Notes: a model not told the origin generated them from the sequence alone. Shown: positions 34,267-46,800, numbered from the stretch's first letter. The stretch is 64,000 nt of DNA from Neostapfia colusana (GCA_030760725.1 JASWHV010000003.1:111322153-111386152); one strand, 5' to 3'. Numbers and translations: made by a program.

Positions 34267-34965
34267 TTAACCGTGATGAGACGCCATGAAGTCCGGGTAG
34301 TTTGAGCAAAGGATCTCCTCATTCTCCCACGTCGCTTCTTCAGCGGTGTGGTTGCTCCACAGTATATTGTAGAACCACAGCGTTCGATTACGCGTGGTCC
34401 GGGCCTTTTCATCAATAATTGCCACCGGATATTCAGCATACGTCAGATCCGGTTGCAGCTCGCCAATGTCTTCGGGGGGAACAGCAGCCGTATACTTCAG
34501 ACATTTTCGTAGTTGTGAAACATGGAAAACGTCGTGAACACCAGAGAAAGATGCCGGTAGCTCGAGTCTATACGCCACTGGTCCACACTTCTCGGTGATA
34601 GCATAGGGTCCAATAAAATGGGGAGCGAGCTTCCCCTTCACCCGAATTGGTGCACGCCTTTCATCGGAGATACACGGAAGTACACGTGTTCCCCGACATC
34701 GAAGTGTAGCGGCCTACGCCTCTTATCAGCGTAACTTTTCTGTCAGGATTGGGTGGCCTTCAAGTTGGCTTGAATCATCCGAACGCGCTCTTCGGCGTCG
34801 TTCACCACATCAACCCTGAATGTGACCCTTTCACCGGACTCGCACCAATTCAATGGGGTGCGGCACTTGCGACCGTAGAGAGCCTCATATGGTGCCATCT
34901 TGATACTCGCTTGATAGCCATTGTTGTATGAGAATTCCGCCAGCGCTAGATGATCATCCCAGTTT
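34267..34965 (-). pseudogene. Integrase C-terminal part and chromodomain of J
   Basis: Begins with the WDDHLALAEFSYNN block that follows the integrase core, continues through a CRTPLNW segment, and reaches KGKLAPHFIGPYAI, the conserved GKL/GPF module. The end is a chromodomain with LWSNHTAEEATWENEE, thought to direct insertion into heterochromatin through histone marks. The frame is broken by a TGA (34743-34745) and a frameshift near 34650-34700. The 5' edge is the target duplication AGTTT of solo LTR L; the reading frame continues uninterrupted on the far side of L (38317). Confidence 0.88.
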
Positions 34966-37900
34966 TGTCACACCCGGTTTTTCCGAAGAAACAACCAAGT
35001 GAATATCACATGTATGCCAGGATCATTTTCTCATACATGTGATGACAAATAGTGAAGCATCATTTATTACAAGCCAGGTGTCGAATATAAATAAGTCTTA
35101 CATCGCAAATGTCTCAATGGACACTAATGCTTCATCACAAGCAAATAAACTAGCAGCGGAATATTATTCATTAGGGCTCCATCACAGGCGTTGCCCGGGG
35201 GTCTTCATGAACCTAAAAGCCTTCCTCGGGTCCAAAATCTTGGTCATTATACCCCACCTCATTATCTTGACCTGAGCAACAATATAAACCAACAAATATG
35301 CAAGGTTGAGTACCAATGGTACTCAGCAAGTGTGGGAAAATTATATCATGCATGGCTAGAACAAGGAGAGATTGAACTCATGGTTAAAGCACTACGCAAT
35401 TAATACCTATCACCTTAGCTTATTAAGCACCTACATTACTACACAAGTGAAATGGTCCCAATCTCCCATCCCATCATCATAATCTAATAATCATAACATC
35501 ATTTCCAATGTTAAGCTCCCCGCTTAACATCCACAACTTCCAAAAACCTTCACTCCTCTAATCATGAATAAGTCCAGGCCGCTCTTAACCGTGAGCACGG
35601 CTGTCAAGACAGTTTTGACTCTGCAGAGTTTGTACCACTGTACCCACAAGTAGTGATTTCATCCCCCGTTGCCGGGTGGACTAAAAGAACCTCCATTATG
35701 CCAGTGGCTACGATCCACATTCACACTTCCCAGGTGTGTGGCCAAGAGATCACTACGAAGCCTTTACAAAGGGATTCCCGACGAGCGTGGGCCCACTGAG
35801 GTTTCACCCCTAACAGCATACAAGAGGCTCCAACCCCGCTGCAGTGGCCCCCTCTTGAGCCTTGCGGTTCATATGGTAGTCCAGCTGACACCTACTCCCC
35901 GCACCATCCAACACACCCATACTACGCCGGGGATACACCTAATTAATTGGCCAAGCTGCCCCATCTCAGCATGTGGTTGGCACTGTAAAGCCGGGTTACA
36001 TGCTCCATGAACCGGTCCTTAGGATCCAGGCAAGTACTAAACACAAACCCAAGTCTCGTGCACCCAGCACACAACCAAAACATCCAACTTGCCTTGATCC
36101 CTACCTCTACATAACTCACAATGTCTCATTCAAGAGTATGGTAAAATAAACTGATGATCTCATATCCCATATATCCCATTCTAAGCATGGCTAAGCATAT
36201 GCATGTAAATAAATGACATGACAAAATAAATCCCAACCCAAGCTTCAAGGAAACAAGGTAATGCAATTCTAGGGAAACTTCCTAGCATGGGTTTCATATT
36301 TCATTTGACAATGCAAATAATTCTATCTACACATCCTAGCATAGGATCAAAGTGGTCAAGGACACTTGCCTCCTTCTTGCTGCTCTTGAAATGGGTAGTC
36401 CTGATCTTGGAAATGAATAACTTGCTCTTGAGCAGGTTCTACTTCATACCATCACACATAGCAAAAGAAAAACAACAATCATAAGACATAGTTCACACTT
36501 CTACTTCATACAAACCACACATTTCATATTTATGAAATTCATTCACCCTTATATGTGTTGTGGTTACTTTATATGTGTTAAGTTGTGGCTTGCATGCACT
36601 TTTAACCATGTATATATATGATTCCTACTTTTGGTGTCCACATTTATACTTGCATACAATGTGCCTTCACAATTTCTATCAACCCTAAACTGAATTCTTT
36701 GTATTTTAGAAACTCCATTTATCATTTACTAGTTGCTATATTTTCAGATTTATATTCCTATGCATAATTGTGTATTTTATTATTAAATTAGTAATACACA
36801 TCACCTAAACAGATTAGGTTCTGGTCCTAAATAATTTAAAATCATATTTTGACCTTGGCTTATGATGTAGACCATTTCATAATTATTTTCCCTATTTTTC
36901 TATAACTATTCTTTACTTAAAAATGTGTCCCTATACTAATAAATGTGAATAATAGATGAAACAGATTTATTTCAGCCCAAAAATATACTTTTATCTCACT
37001 CCAAAATTTTCTAAGTACTGAGAAAGTTTTTAATTAATTTTGACAATTATGTTTGTCCCCCTTTTTAATTTTTAAACACTAGTTACATATTCAATTTTCT
37101 AAATTAAATACTAAACAGGGTTAAAAAGTAAACTCACCCATCACAGGGTCTATAATATTATTTTCATAATCTCCAGGGGTCTAGCTACACTTAACAGAGG
37201 TGTTTTTCCTAATTTCTATTAAGTCCAGGGGTTAAAACTGATTTTTAAATGGATTTACATGATTTTCTGGAGTTCCAGGGGCTAGATCTGAAGTTTCCGG
37301 GGCTAGCTCTCAATTCCAGAGAACCCCAGGGGGTAGCACGTAAGAATTCCAGTCTTTATAATGCGGGGCTGACGTGGTCCGTCCGATTTTAAACCGACGG
37401 CTGAGATTATAAGATCGAACCGGTACGCGGGGTTTTAAAGTCTACCGTGCGATTTAAAATAAACGGCGCACAAGCGGCCACGTCGCTCTGATCGAACGCG
37501 GGCGGCGCTGCCGGCGGCGCACGGCGGCGGGAAGCGGCGATCTCGCCGGAAACTTTCGGATCCTCGAGAATTCTGCCTAGAACTGTGATCTTATGGCCTA
37601 GATCGGTAGAGGAGAGGTCAGGGATCTCACCTCGGGGGTTTTCTCGAGCTCGGGAGTCCTGGAAAGTGATCGGCGGCGAGGTCCGAGGCAAAACCACGGC
37701 GAAGCTCGTCGGCGCTGGATTTACACCGTAAGTCTTCGGGTTTTCTGCACCTGCAAAGTTCCCCGGAGGCGGTGGATCAAGACCAGCGAGTTAGATCAGA
37801 GTTTCCGAGCTTAGATCGGCCAGAATTCACCGGCGAAGTCTCGGTGCTCACCGGAGTGAAAATCGGCGATCACGTGGGAAAAACTGATCGGATCGGGGGT

Positions 37901-38311
37901 TTTTATAGCCGGGGGAGGGCGGTGGGTCTGTTGTGATCGAGTTGAAGTCCTCTGGGTCCAGAATTCGGGCGACGGGACGCGGTTTCCCGATCGGTTGCGA
38001 TCGCGTGCGCGGGAGAGAGTCCGGGGTCACGGGGTTAGGGATGACATGTGGGTCCCACCCGTCGGTGAGAGGCAGCGCGGTGCGCGCGGGGGCGGGCTGG
38101 CGCGGGAGTTGCTGGGCCGGCTGGCGGTTTCGGCCCACTGGCCAGTTTTTTCCCGTTTTCCTTTTTCTTTTTCCATTTCTTTTCTGTTTTGGGTATAATT
38201 TGAATTCCAGTTTGAATTTGAATTTTTGCAAAACATGCAACACGTCCAAAAATTTTTAAATTCCCCTCTGAACATGGTTTAGAGTTTTGAATCAAAATTT
38301 GGGGTGTTACA
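34966..38311 (-). mobile_element. Solo LTR L (3.35 kb) with perfect target duplication
   Basis: Ends are TGTAACACCC (minus strand, from 38311) and GGGTGTGACA (34966). It is flanked by identical AGTTT at 34961-34965 and 38312-38316. Minus polarity is supported by TATAAAAA at 37907-37900 and by similarity of its U5 to LTR M. There is no internal region, primer site or polypurine tract, so it arose by LTR-LTR recombination. It contains no gene. Bases 36480-37330 are AT-rich and 37370-38110 GC-rich, including a CACGTG at 37871. Confidence 0.88.
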
Positions 38312-38316
38312 AGTTT

Positions 38317-38994
38317 GTACCGTGGTGGATGGCACACGCTCTCAACATGCCTTCTAACACTTGATTCACCCTCTCAGTTTGCCCATCTGTCTGAGGGTGA
38401 TAGGCGGAGCTTCGAATCAGTTTGGTACCCAAAGCAGCATGCAACTGTTCCAAGAAACGAGATACAAATAGTGCCCCTCGATCTGATATTATGGTCTTGG
38501 GTACCCCATGCAATCATGGGATTCTTGCAATGTACAACTCCGCATATTTGTGGGCATGGCAATGTTTATGCACGGGAATGAAGTGAGCCGACTTGGTTAA
38601 CCGGTCGACGATTACCCAAATGGAACCATGCTTGTGGGAAGTCAGGTGTAATCCCACAATGAAATACATGCTCACATCTTCCCACTTCCATGCCGGTATT
38701 TTCAGGGGTTGCAACAGCCCTGATTTTCTCATGTGATCCACTTTCACTCGTCTACCCGTATCACACTCGGATACATATTTAGACACTTCCCGCTTCATCG
38801 GTGTCCACCAAATTTTCTTTTCAAATCTTGGTACATTTTGTTGCTGCCCGGATGAATGGAGAATTTAGACAAGTGAGCCTCATCAAGGATCTTCTTCCTC
38901 AGCTCCATATTCCGGGGCACGACTATGCGGTCATTGAACCACAACGTCCCCTCATCATCTTTCCAGAAACATTTGATATCCCCATTGTCTGGGA
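38317..38994 (-). pseudogene. Integrase zinc finger and core of J
   Basis: From right to left: the HHCC region with DEAHLSKFSIHPG and SECDTG, then the catalytic core with VDRLTKSAHF, ISDRGALF and YHPQTDGQTERVNQ. Damage is visible at three functional points. The last zinc-finger cysteine is glycine (SECDTG for the usual SECDTC). The Asp of the usual MDFI motif is tyrosine (MYFI). A one-base loss near 38810 shifts frame between finger and core. The second Asp and the Glu of the catalytic triad remain. The right edge is cut by LTR H; the presumed duplication is TGGGA (38990-38994). Confidence 0.88.
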
Positions 38995-41900
38995 TGTAAA
39001 ATCCCGAAAAAGTGGTAGCAAGAATTTCCAGCTCATGTACACTTAAGAAAAATGAGGGGAATTAAAACATTGAATTATAACGGTGTAAGTTCAAAGTGAG
39101 GATTCAAATTTCCCAAAACTTCCAAACATGGAGATCTATATTCATAACTTGGGTCTTCATATTTCAAATATTCAACCTTCCAAATTTCAGCTCATTTGGA
39201 GGGGGTTTAGTATTTGTTTGGGGTTAAAAGAGGGAGCCCTCTAATCTGAATTTCAAATTCAGTTTCAAATTCCAATTTCCTCCATTTGCAAATTTGGTTC
39301 CACAAATGTGTTCTCCACATTTGAATTAGTAGCCATGCCAAAAATGAGAAACTTTGGAGTGGGTTTGCTATTTAAATCTACGGTGACACCAAAAACCCTT
39401 AGAATTCAAATTTGAATTTGGAACTTGAACCAAACTTGATCAAATCCAGCATTGAAGTCAAAATTCGAATTCTACATATTTAATTTGGCTTCCCTGCAAA
39501 TATCTAGAATTTTTGTACAAAAGTTGGTGGCAGAAATAGAAGAGCAGAAATGTTAAGAGGGGAAAAGAGAGAATGACATGTAGGGTCAGCTGGTCAGTCT
39601 CTACCGAGCCAACATCGGTTTCCCGGTTTTCCTCCGCAGCTACAACGGCGATGCAGAGCGCCACGGCGACACCGTTTGCTTGGCGCCGAAGACACCGCTT
39701 CACTCGGTGCAGCCGTGCTCGAGCCGAGTGTCGAAGCAGCTTTCAGGGTCTCCACTCACTCGGTGAAGAAACCGCGCACATCTACGGGTTCCTCTGTTTT
39801 CACTGCCAAACCGAGCCTCGCCCGTTTCCTCTGCTCTCGCTGTGTTAGACCGGGGTTTCTTCAGTTGAGCAAGGTTGCCGGCGGTGCGGAGTGCCACTGT
39901 CCAAGCTAGGGGAAGCTGCGGTTCCTCTCAAGCTGCGATCGCGGACCGTTTGCACCGATCTACCGAAAGAACGGCTGACCGTCTACCCTGAAATTCGTTT
40001 CCAAGGTGAATTCATAGTCTAATTGCTTTGGCCCGATGCTTCTACACGACCTAGCGCAGCTCCTCGACGAAGAATCATCGGAAACCGTCGAGAAATGAGG
40101 CTGTAGGCTGAGTTTTTCTGGCCGCCGATGCACAACTCTAGCTGCACCATCGAGCTACACTTTGCACATGTTTTTACCCATCTTTTGATGCGAAAACATG
40201 CTCCCCACATCACCCTGGTGCTTGTGGTGCTCTCCCCAACCGGAATACTCGTCTTCCATGCGAGGACGACGGCGCTGTGGTGGAGTTTGCCGCTGCCGCC
40301 GTCGGGGAGGTATTCCCGGCCATTTAGCGCCGCCACCGAGCTTACCAGCGTGTTCCTCGTCGGGTTTGGGGAACAGGCGGCGATATTTTGGCCGTCTAGG
40401 GCACTGGGCAGCCGTTCCGGCGAGGCACCGCCGTTGCTCTGGCGAGGGGGCCGTCCGAGCGAGAGGTAGACGATGGAGAAGGCCTGTCCCACCTGTCAGT
40501 GGCACAACCCAGGCGCGGGATCGTGGTGCGGCTTGGGATCAGCTGTGGCTGCGGGGGTTAACTCTGCAGCCCCCGGTGTTGCCGCAATTCCACTGGTCCA
40601 GTTTAAAACAGTGAGCGCGGTCACAATTATTTGAAGTTTCTGTTAGGCAAATAATCCCAGAAATTAGCTAATCATTGCAAGCCCATAACTTTGTGTAGGG
40701 AACTCCAAAAAGGGTGAGACCAATTTTGTTAGAATCCTCATGAGGGGTACTTAACAGAGGAACAAATTGCTTGCTAGGAGAATGCCCAGGAGTTTCTGTA
40801 GAATTATTTTTAGTAATTTTTTGGAGATTTATTTCTGGAGCAAATCTATATGAAACATTCCCAAATTTGGGCAGATAATCCTTTTCATAGTTACTGATCT
40901 CCAGTAAAAATTTGAGCTTCATTGGAGTTCATTTGCTAGGCTAAAGTACCTTCCAAAGTTCAGCCCTTATTTGAAAATTCAAATCTAAACAGAAACTTTT
41001 CAGAACTCCTGTCCAACTTCAAAAATTCATATCTTTCTGTTGGTAGCTCCAAAAATGGTGAAACAAACTTTTTTAGAACCATGGAGACCTACCCTAATTA
41101 GATCTTCAACTGTTAGTCATGTCAAATCTCCTGATTTGGGCTTAAAAATTCAGAGAAGCCTTGTACTTGTAGAAACTTTGGAGACTACATTGTGCAAGTA
41201 CATTTCTCCAAATTTTGCTCAGATCATTCTTAGAGAGTCTAGTATTCACTGTAAAATCCCAAAGCCAATTAAGGATTCTAAATAGCAGTACCAATGAATA
41301 GAAGTTTACTTCTTATAAGTCCTTAATACTTATACATATATTTTGCTACATTTTCATTTAGTGACCGAAGTTGAGGATACGCCGGAGCCCTTGGACGTCC
41401 TGCCCACAGAAGCTAACTTCCCTTTTGACTCGCAACCAGGCAAGCCCCGGTTTGCATTTAAGTACTTTTGCAAATTCTTTATTTGTATCACTTATGTCTA
41501 GGGTGAATGCTTGCATTAGGGCTAGGGTGATTGAAACCCCACTTGCATAACCTTTTTATATCATATGGAGGGTTGGGTAGTTTACAGGCTGGACGAGTAG
41601 AGAATGCCCTGCTAATATGCTTAGGATCTCGGTAGAAGTTGAGTAGTTGGAATCTACTCGCGAGGTAAGGTTTTATCACACGGTTTGGTCAGAATAGAAA
41701 TTGGCTTAAGAGTGGTGAAAATGAGACCCAGCAGGGAGGGATAGGAAGAAGTGAGCGGAGGTCTCACGTGTGTAGCCCTGTTGGTGTCGGTTGAGGACCG
41801 AGTCGTGTGCGGGCCTGCTGAACAAGTATCGAACAGTACCGGATGGCATACTGACATAAGTAGGAAACCGATGTAACTGGTTAACCTGGGTGCCGAGGCT

Positions 41901-42878
41901 TACCCAACCGTAAATAGAAGTAGGTTCAGGGTAGCAAGGTGTAAATCTGCCGGTGGGCACAGTCACGCTCCACGCGGGGACCTCCTGCCCATTACGGATG
42001 GACCAGTTCAGCATTTGGGTTGCCTTTGAAAGGTTGTGGCATACAACAGAGCAGGAAGGGGTGTGGAATCACGCTTCTGAAAGTGGGTGTATGTGACGTG
42101 TTGTCCGGGTGTCTCCAGATTGCAATCACCGTCCCTCGCGGTTATTTGAGTACCGCTTGTTCACTGTTCTGTGACGTAGTAAGAAGTTAAACAAGCCATA
42201 TGAATGATAATATGCTGTGATGAGATATTAATGTTTTGGAAACCATGTCTGCTGTAGATGTAGAGCTAATTAAGTTTATTTTCCGCTTTGGGCATCACAA
42301 CATCGGAGGAAAGTGTTTCTTGTTTGATTGTGGATTTCTGATGTGAGGGCTGCCTAAGGCAAATGAATTTGTTTCTATAAAACTGAAAATAAGGATCAAC
42401 TTGTAGGTGTGTCTTTATTGCAAAGTCATTTTTCCTATCTTACACATCCCTGCATGTAGAGTTCCATGCCTAGGCTAGTCGGTTAAGCCTTGCTGAGCCA
42501 TTATGCTCACGGTTGCAATATTTGAGCTGTGTGCAGGTGAGAGCTATGAGGAGGGTTCCGAGGAAAAGGCGGTTCCCCCGTCGGGGTACACGGCCAAGCT
42601 GGAGCCCTGCACGCCGCCATGATCTGCGGTTCCATGTTGTTAGTGTGTAGCGCCCCCGGGCTTTACGGCTGCACTTTTGCTTAGTTAGGAATAGAGAGTA
42701 GCTATGTACATTACTTCTGTTGTATAATTAAGTTTTGTAAAAAGACTTCCACTGTTTTATATCGAATAAAAATTTGTATGTTGTTCTTAATTCTTTTCGT
42801 GTGTGCTGTTGGGTGCCGCATCGCACGGCACCACCCTCTGTGATCCCGGAGTGGGTGAACCATGGGGTGGTCCCCATA
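38995..42878 (+). repeat. 5' LTR of chromovirus H (3.88 kb)
   Basis: Starts TGTAAAATCC and ends near TCCCCATA, four bases before the primer site. The terminal CA of the family is degenerate here, so the right end is good to a few bases. Internal family blocks include the GTGTGCTGTTGGGTGCCGCA segment at about 42800. ORFs at 39570-40600 fall in the GC-rich zone and are not credible genes. Confidence 0.82.
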
Positions 42879-42882
42879 GATG

Positions 42883-42895
42883 TGGTATTAGAGCC
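42883..42895 (+). other. Primer binding site of H (one-base variant)
   Basis: TGGTATTAGAGCC differs from the initiator-tRNA primer site TGGTATCAGAGC at one base (C to T). The Cassandra-like TRIM at 50708 has the same variant. It marks the LTR at 38995-42878 as a 5' LTR. Confidence 0.8.
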
Positions 42896-44305
42896 GCATT
42901 GTGAGTAGCACGCTCGGAAAGAGCCTATTTTGAAAATTTAGAAGTAGTCGAGTGAGGATTAGTCATTAAGCCCACATAAGGTCTATGATAGTAGTAGATA
43001 TTATGGTGGAAATGCTAACATATTTATTAGACATTCTGTAATGACGCTCCGATGTAAGGTAAGAGGTAAGGTAGCCACCGCAGGCGGATCAATTGCGGTA
43101 AGCTCGCCATAGGAGCAATAGTATGGAATGGTTTACCGTTGCTTGGCACGGTAGTGAATATGAGTCTCTGAACCTTCCCATGGTTCTGAGAGCATATGAA
43201 AACGCTGATCTTAAGCGTGCTTTGGGAAAAAGTGAGGATGCCCCATCGTGTGGTGAGCAACACGATAGTATGCAACTCTTGAATGTTCAATGTTCAAAGA
43301 GCCATATGCAGCGCTAGCCGTTGGCGTGTCTCAACGGTCATGAGGCAGTAGGTGGTATCCGTTGGGTTGATAAAATTCCCAACCATGAAGACCCGTTCGT
43401 GCTCTACTCAGGTTCCCCGTCGTGTGGTGTGAAAACACGACCATGTACCTTAAGACGTGGCTTGACTCAAGGACGACCCATATGGCAATGATACGGACCG
43501 TATGTTTTTAATATGATATGGAACTGCCTGAAATGTCAAAACCCTTGTGTGCACCATTATTGTGTGATTTTTCTGCAGGTACATTAACCACGTTAGTGCA
43601 TGACATTTAGAAACTGTTTGTGAGTGACGTTCTTAGTTTCACCATTTGACACGTATATGCCGCAATACCGGCTTAGGATTTTTTTGGTGAGGAAACATAG
43701 TACCGGGATGAGTATTAGTTCCATCAAAGTATATTTTCAAATAAAAGATTTAAAATGAGGTTTAGGATTCCTTTTAGGGGTTATTAAACTCCCATATTGA
43801 ACTAAGAGTCAGTTGGGAGTATAGATCCAATCTCAAAGACTTAGGAACAACCTCCCCTGTTTTTGGCAGAAACTTTGCTGAAATTAAACAGGGTATAACT
43901 TAGGATCGGTTGAACCAATGGAGGTGTGGGATACCATTATGGAAAGGTTTTGAAGTCTTCTACAACTTTTCTGTAGAACTCCAGAACAAAATCTCACTTC
44001 AAATGGAGGAAAATCTCAGATGTGTATGCACTGTCCAGAAACAGGGCAGCCCAAAAATGCTCTCTAGAATTGTTTGTATTTCGACCACAACATTCTGTAG
44101 AAAAATTTCTAAGGGTCCAGTAAGACATCGTTGGAATGTATAGGGAATGTGCTATAACTTTGTAGTTCAGTGTTTTCCAAGATTGAGGACAGAATTAGTT
44201 GGAATTTTGTGAACAAACAGCCACTTCCAAAGGAGGTGCTGTGAAAATTCCTGAGAAAGTTCTGTCAACTGGTAGAAGTCATAACTCACAAACTAGGAAG
44301 GCCAT
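42896..44305 (+). other. Leader of element H
   Basis: Non-coding leader with only short ORFs. It matches the leader type of G and F, including a GGTATCCGTTGGGTTGATAA segment at 43350. The last 5 bp, GCCAT (44301-44305), are the presumed target duplication of element E. Confidence 0.65.
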
Positions 44306-45458
44306 TGTCAGTACCCTCAATACCGGGTACCCCTGCGCACAATATAAAACCGCCTAAGGACCTCGCCCCTTCAGTAGGGGCGAGCTCCGAGGGTGCCACG
44401 TGTCCAGCGGGGCCGGAGCTCCCCCTCTCCTCAGAGGAGAGCTCCGGGCACGCCATGTGGCAGGTAGAGCCAGATCTCCCCCCTCCGCAGGGGAGAGCTC
44501 CGAAGTCTCCACGTGTCCAGCGGGGCCGGAGCTCCCCCTTTCCTCAGAGGTGAGCTCCGGGCCTGCCATGAGGCAGGCAGAGCCGGACCTTCCCCCTCCG
44601 GAGGGGTGACCTCCGAAGGCTCCACGTGTCCAGCGGGGCCGGACCTCCCCTCTCCTTAGAGGAGAGCTCCGGGCCCGCCATGTGGCCAGCAGATCCGCGC
44701 TACCTGCCCCGGCGTGGTAGGAAGCGGAAGTAAAGACCCGCGCCTTCCCAAGGGGCGGCATTGATGACCCGCGCCTTCCCAAGATGCAGAGACGCGGAGC
44801 ACGCCCCTGCCAGGAGGCGTTGCGCCCAGTCACGTCACAGTGAAGACAGGCACGCAATGTCAGAAGCTGTACACCAATAAACACAGCGACAAGACATCCC
44901 CTGCCGCCCCTGCCATCATCAACCACTACGCCTAGCTTGCGTCGTGGGCAGGGAGGCAGGACAGAGAATCAGAAGCCCTCGCCAAGGACAACTACCGGCA
45001 TTACTGCAAGATATGGTAGAAGACACACAATCTCACCGGAACCACCTGTCGGGTCCCGGGGCCCCTTTGTAAGCCGCCCGAGCCTTGGACTATAAAAGGC
45101 CCGGGTAGGCAACATTGCAAAGGGTTCAGCAGTATGCCCCCTTGCAGTGGACATCCCAGCACTTGGTTCGCCACCTTGTGGTTCGAGCACTTTAGGCTTC
45201 GGACTCTAGGGTTCGAAACTCAGCGAATCCAACCTCATACCCAAGCTTAGAACTCCAGTTCTAAGCACCAAGCAATACAACGAGAACCTCTGCTCACCGT
45301 GGACATAGGGTCTTACGCTATGGCAGCCCAAACCACGTAAAAAACCCTTGTGTTCATCTCCTTCGTTCGTCCATTCCGGCGAGACCCACGCAGGAGGACT
45401 AGCCCCTCCGAAAAAGAACCTCCGCGGGCTGCCTAGAGCAGGCCCGGGGGAAGTGTCG
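44306..45458 (+). repeat. LTR B (5' LTR of element E)
   Basis: Starts TGTCAGTACCC and follows the Tat-like LTR to AAGTGTCG, where it stops short of the ACACA terminus. It carries a U3 array of GGCTCCACGTGTCC and GGGCACGCCATGTGGC units and TATAAAAG at 45091-45098. Together with LTR C it forms a large inverted repeat. Confidence 0.85.
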
Positions 45459-45615
45459 GGGCCTCAAGACTCACACCTATGCCAGCTTGAAGAAACATGG
45501 TGCCAAGTGGGTGGACGAGCTTCCGAGCACACTGCGGGCTAGCCGGACATCCCAGAGCCGGGCCACCGGGGAGACACCCTTCTTCATGGTCTACGGGGCT
45601 GAAGCCATGTGTCGA
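45459..45615 (+). pseudogene. Tat-like integrase fragment of E
   Basis: A short open stretch includes HGAKWVDELPSTL, RTSQS and GETPFFMVYGAEA, the conserved Gypsy integrase segment after the catalytic core. D has the homologous segment at 59200-59244 with part deleted. It is truncated on the left by the internal deletion of E and on the right by LTR C. GTCGA (45611-45615) is the presumed duplication of C. Confidence 0.8.
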
Positions 45616-46782
45616 TGTGTCTGCGGTCGACACTTCCCCCGGGCCTGCTCTGGGCAGCCCGCGGAGGTTCTTTTTCGGAGGGGCTAGTCCTCCTGCGTGG
45701 GTCTTGCCGGAATGGACGAAGGAAGGAGATGAACACAAGGGTTTTTTACGTGGTTCGGGCCGCTGGAGCGTAAAACCCTACGTCCACGGTGAGCAGAGGT
45801 GCTCGTTGTATTGCTTGGTGCTTAGAACCTTAGTTCTAAGCTTGGGTATGAGCTTGGATTCGCTGGGTTTCGAACCCTGGTGTCCGAAGCCTAAAGTGCT
45901 CGAACCATAAGGTGGCGAACCGAGTGCTAGGACGTCTACTGCAAGGGGGCGTACTGCGGAACCCTTTGCAGTGTTGCCTACCCGGGCCTTTTATAGTCCA
46001 AGGCTCGGGCAGCTTACAAAGGGGGCCCCGGGACCCGACAGGTGGTCCTGGGGAGATTGCCTGCCTTCTACCATATCTTGCAGTAATGCCGGTAGTTGTC
46101 TCTGGCGAGGGCTTCTGAGTCTCCGTCCTGCCGCCCTGCCCACGCCGTAAGCTAGGCGTAGTGGTTGATGATGGCAGGGGCGGAAGGGGATGTCTTGTCG
46201 TTATGTTTATTGGTGTACAGCTTCTGACATTGCGTGCCTGTCTTCACTGTGATGTGACTGGGCGCAACGCCTCCTGGCAGGGGCGTACTCCGCGTCTCCG
46301 TGTCTTGGGAAGGCGCGGGTCTTCAATGCGGCGCCTTGGGAAGGCGTGGGTCTTTACTTCCACTTCCTACCGCGCTGGGGCAGGTAGCGTGGATCTGCTG
46401 GCCACGTGGCGGGCCCGGAGCTCTCCTCTGAGGAGAGGGGAGGTCCGGCCCCGCTGGACATGTGGAGCCTTCGGAGCTCACCCCTGTGGAAGGGGGGAGG
46501 TCCGTCTCTGCCTGCCACATGGCGGGCCCGGAGCTCTCCTTTGAGGAGAGGGGAGCTCCGGCCCCGCTGGACACGTGGAGCCTTCGGAGCTCTCCCCCGC
46601 GGAGGGGGGAGGTCCGGCTTCGCCTGACCACGTGGCTGGCCTAGAGCTCTCCTCTGAGGAGAGGGGGAGCTCCGGCCCGGATGGACATGTGGCGCCCTCG
46701 GAGCTCGCCCCTGCGGAAGGGGCGAGGTCCTTAGGCGGTTTTGTCTTGTGCGCGTGGGTTCCCGGTATCGAGGGTACCGACA
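45616..46782 (-). repeat. 3' LTR of element C
   Basis: On the minus strand it starts TGTCGGTACCC at 46782 and ends ACACA at 45616. It has TATAAAAG at 45995-45988 and a U3 array with CACGTG at 46403 and CATGTG at 46459 and further units to about 46690. The adjoining polypurine tract to the right makes it a 3' LTR. Confidence 0.87.
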
Positions 46783-46800
46783 GTGGCCCCCGGGCCTATC
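46783..46800 (-). other. Polypurine tract of C
   Basis: The minus strand reads a purine-rich GGCCCGGGGGCCAC next to TGTCGGTACC, equivalent to 2763-2780 in A. Confidence 0.7.

Larger units (their letters stand above)
30350..38994 (-). mobile_element. Element J: 3' half of a chromovirus, split by a solo LTR
   Basis: Minus-oriented element. Pol (integrase) enters from the right at 38994, is interrupted by solo LTR L (34966-38311), resumes at 34965 and ends near 34267. A polypurine tract (34200-34213) and the 3' LTR (34199 to 30350) follow. The 5' part is missing because element H inserted at 38994/38995; it should lie beyond H and its nested cargo, right of the window. A chromodomain at the Pol end makes this a true chromovirus. 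Confidence 0.88.
38995..44305 (+). mobile_element. Element H: 5' LTR and leader of a chromovirus
   Basis: Plus-oriented element inserted in the integrase region of J. It has a 5' LTR (38995-42878), a primer site (42883-42895) and about 1.4 kb of leader, then is cut by Tat-like element E at 44306. Its gag-pol and 3' LTR should lie right of the window. The family is the same as F, G and J. Confidence 0.82.
44306..45615 (+). mobile_element. Element E: Tat-like Gypsy element with large internal deletion
   Basis: LTR B (44306-45458) has no polypurine tract before it, so it is a 5' LTR. It is joined directly to an integrase fragment (45459-45615) in the same orientation. The LTR end, primer site, gag, protease, RT and RNase H are missing. 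Element C then interrupts the fragment in the opposite orientation. A single deleted E explains both pieces without a separate solo LTR. The remainder should appear beyond C, outside the window. Confidence 0.65.
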
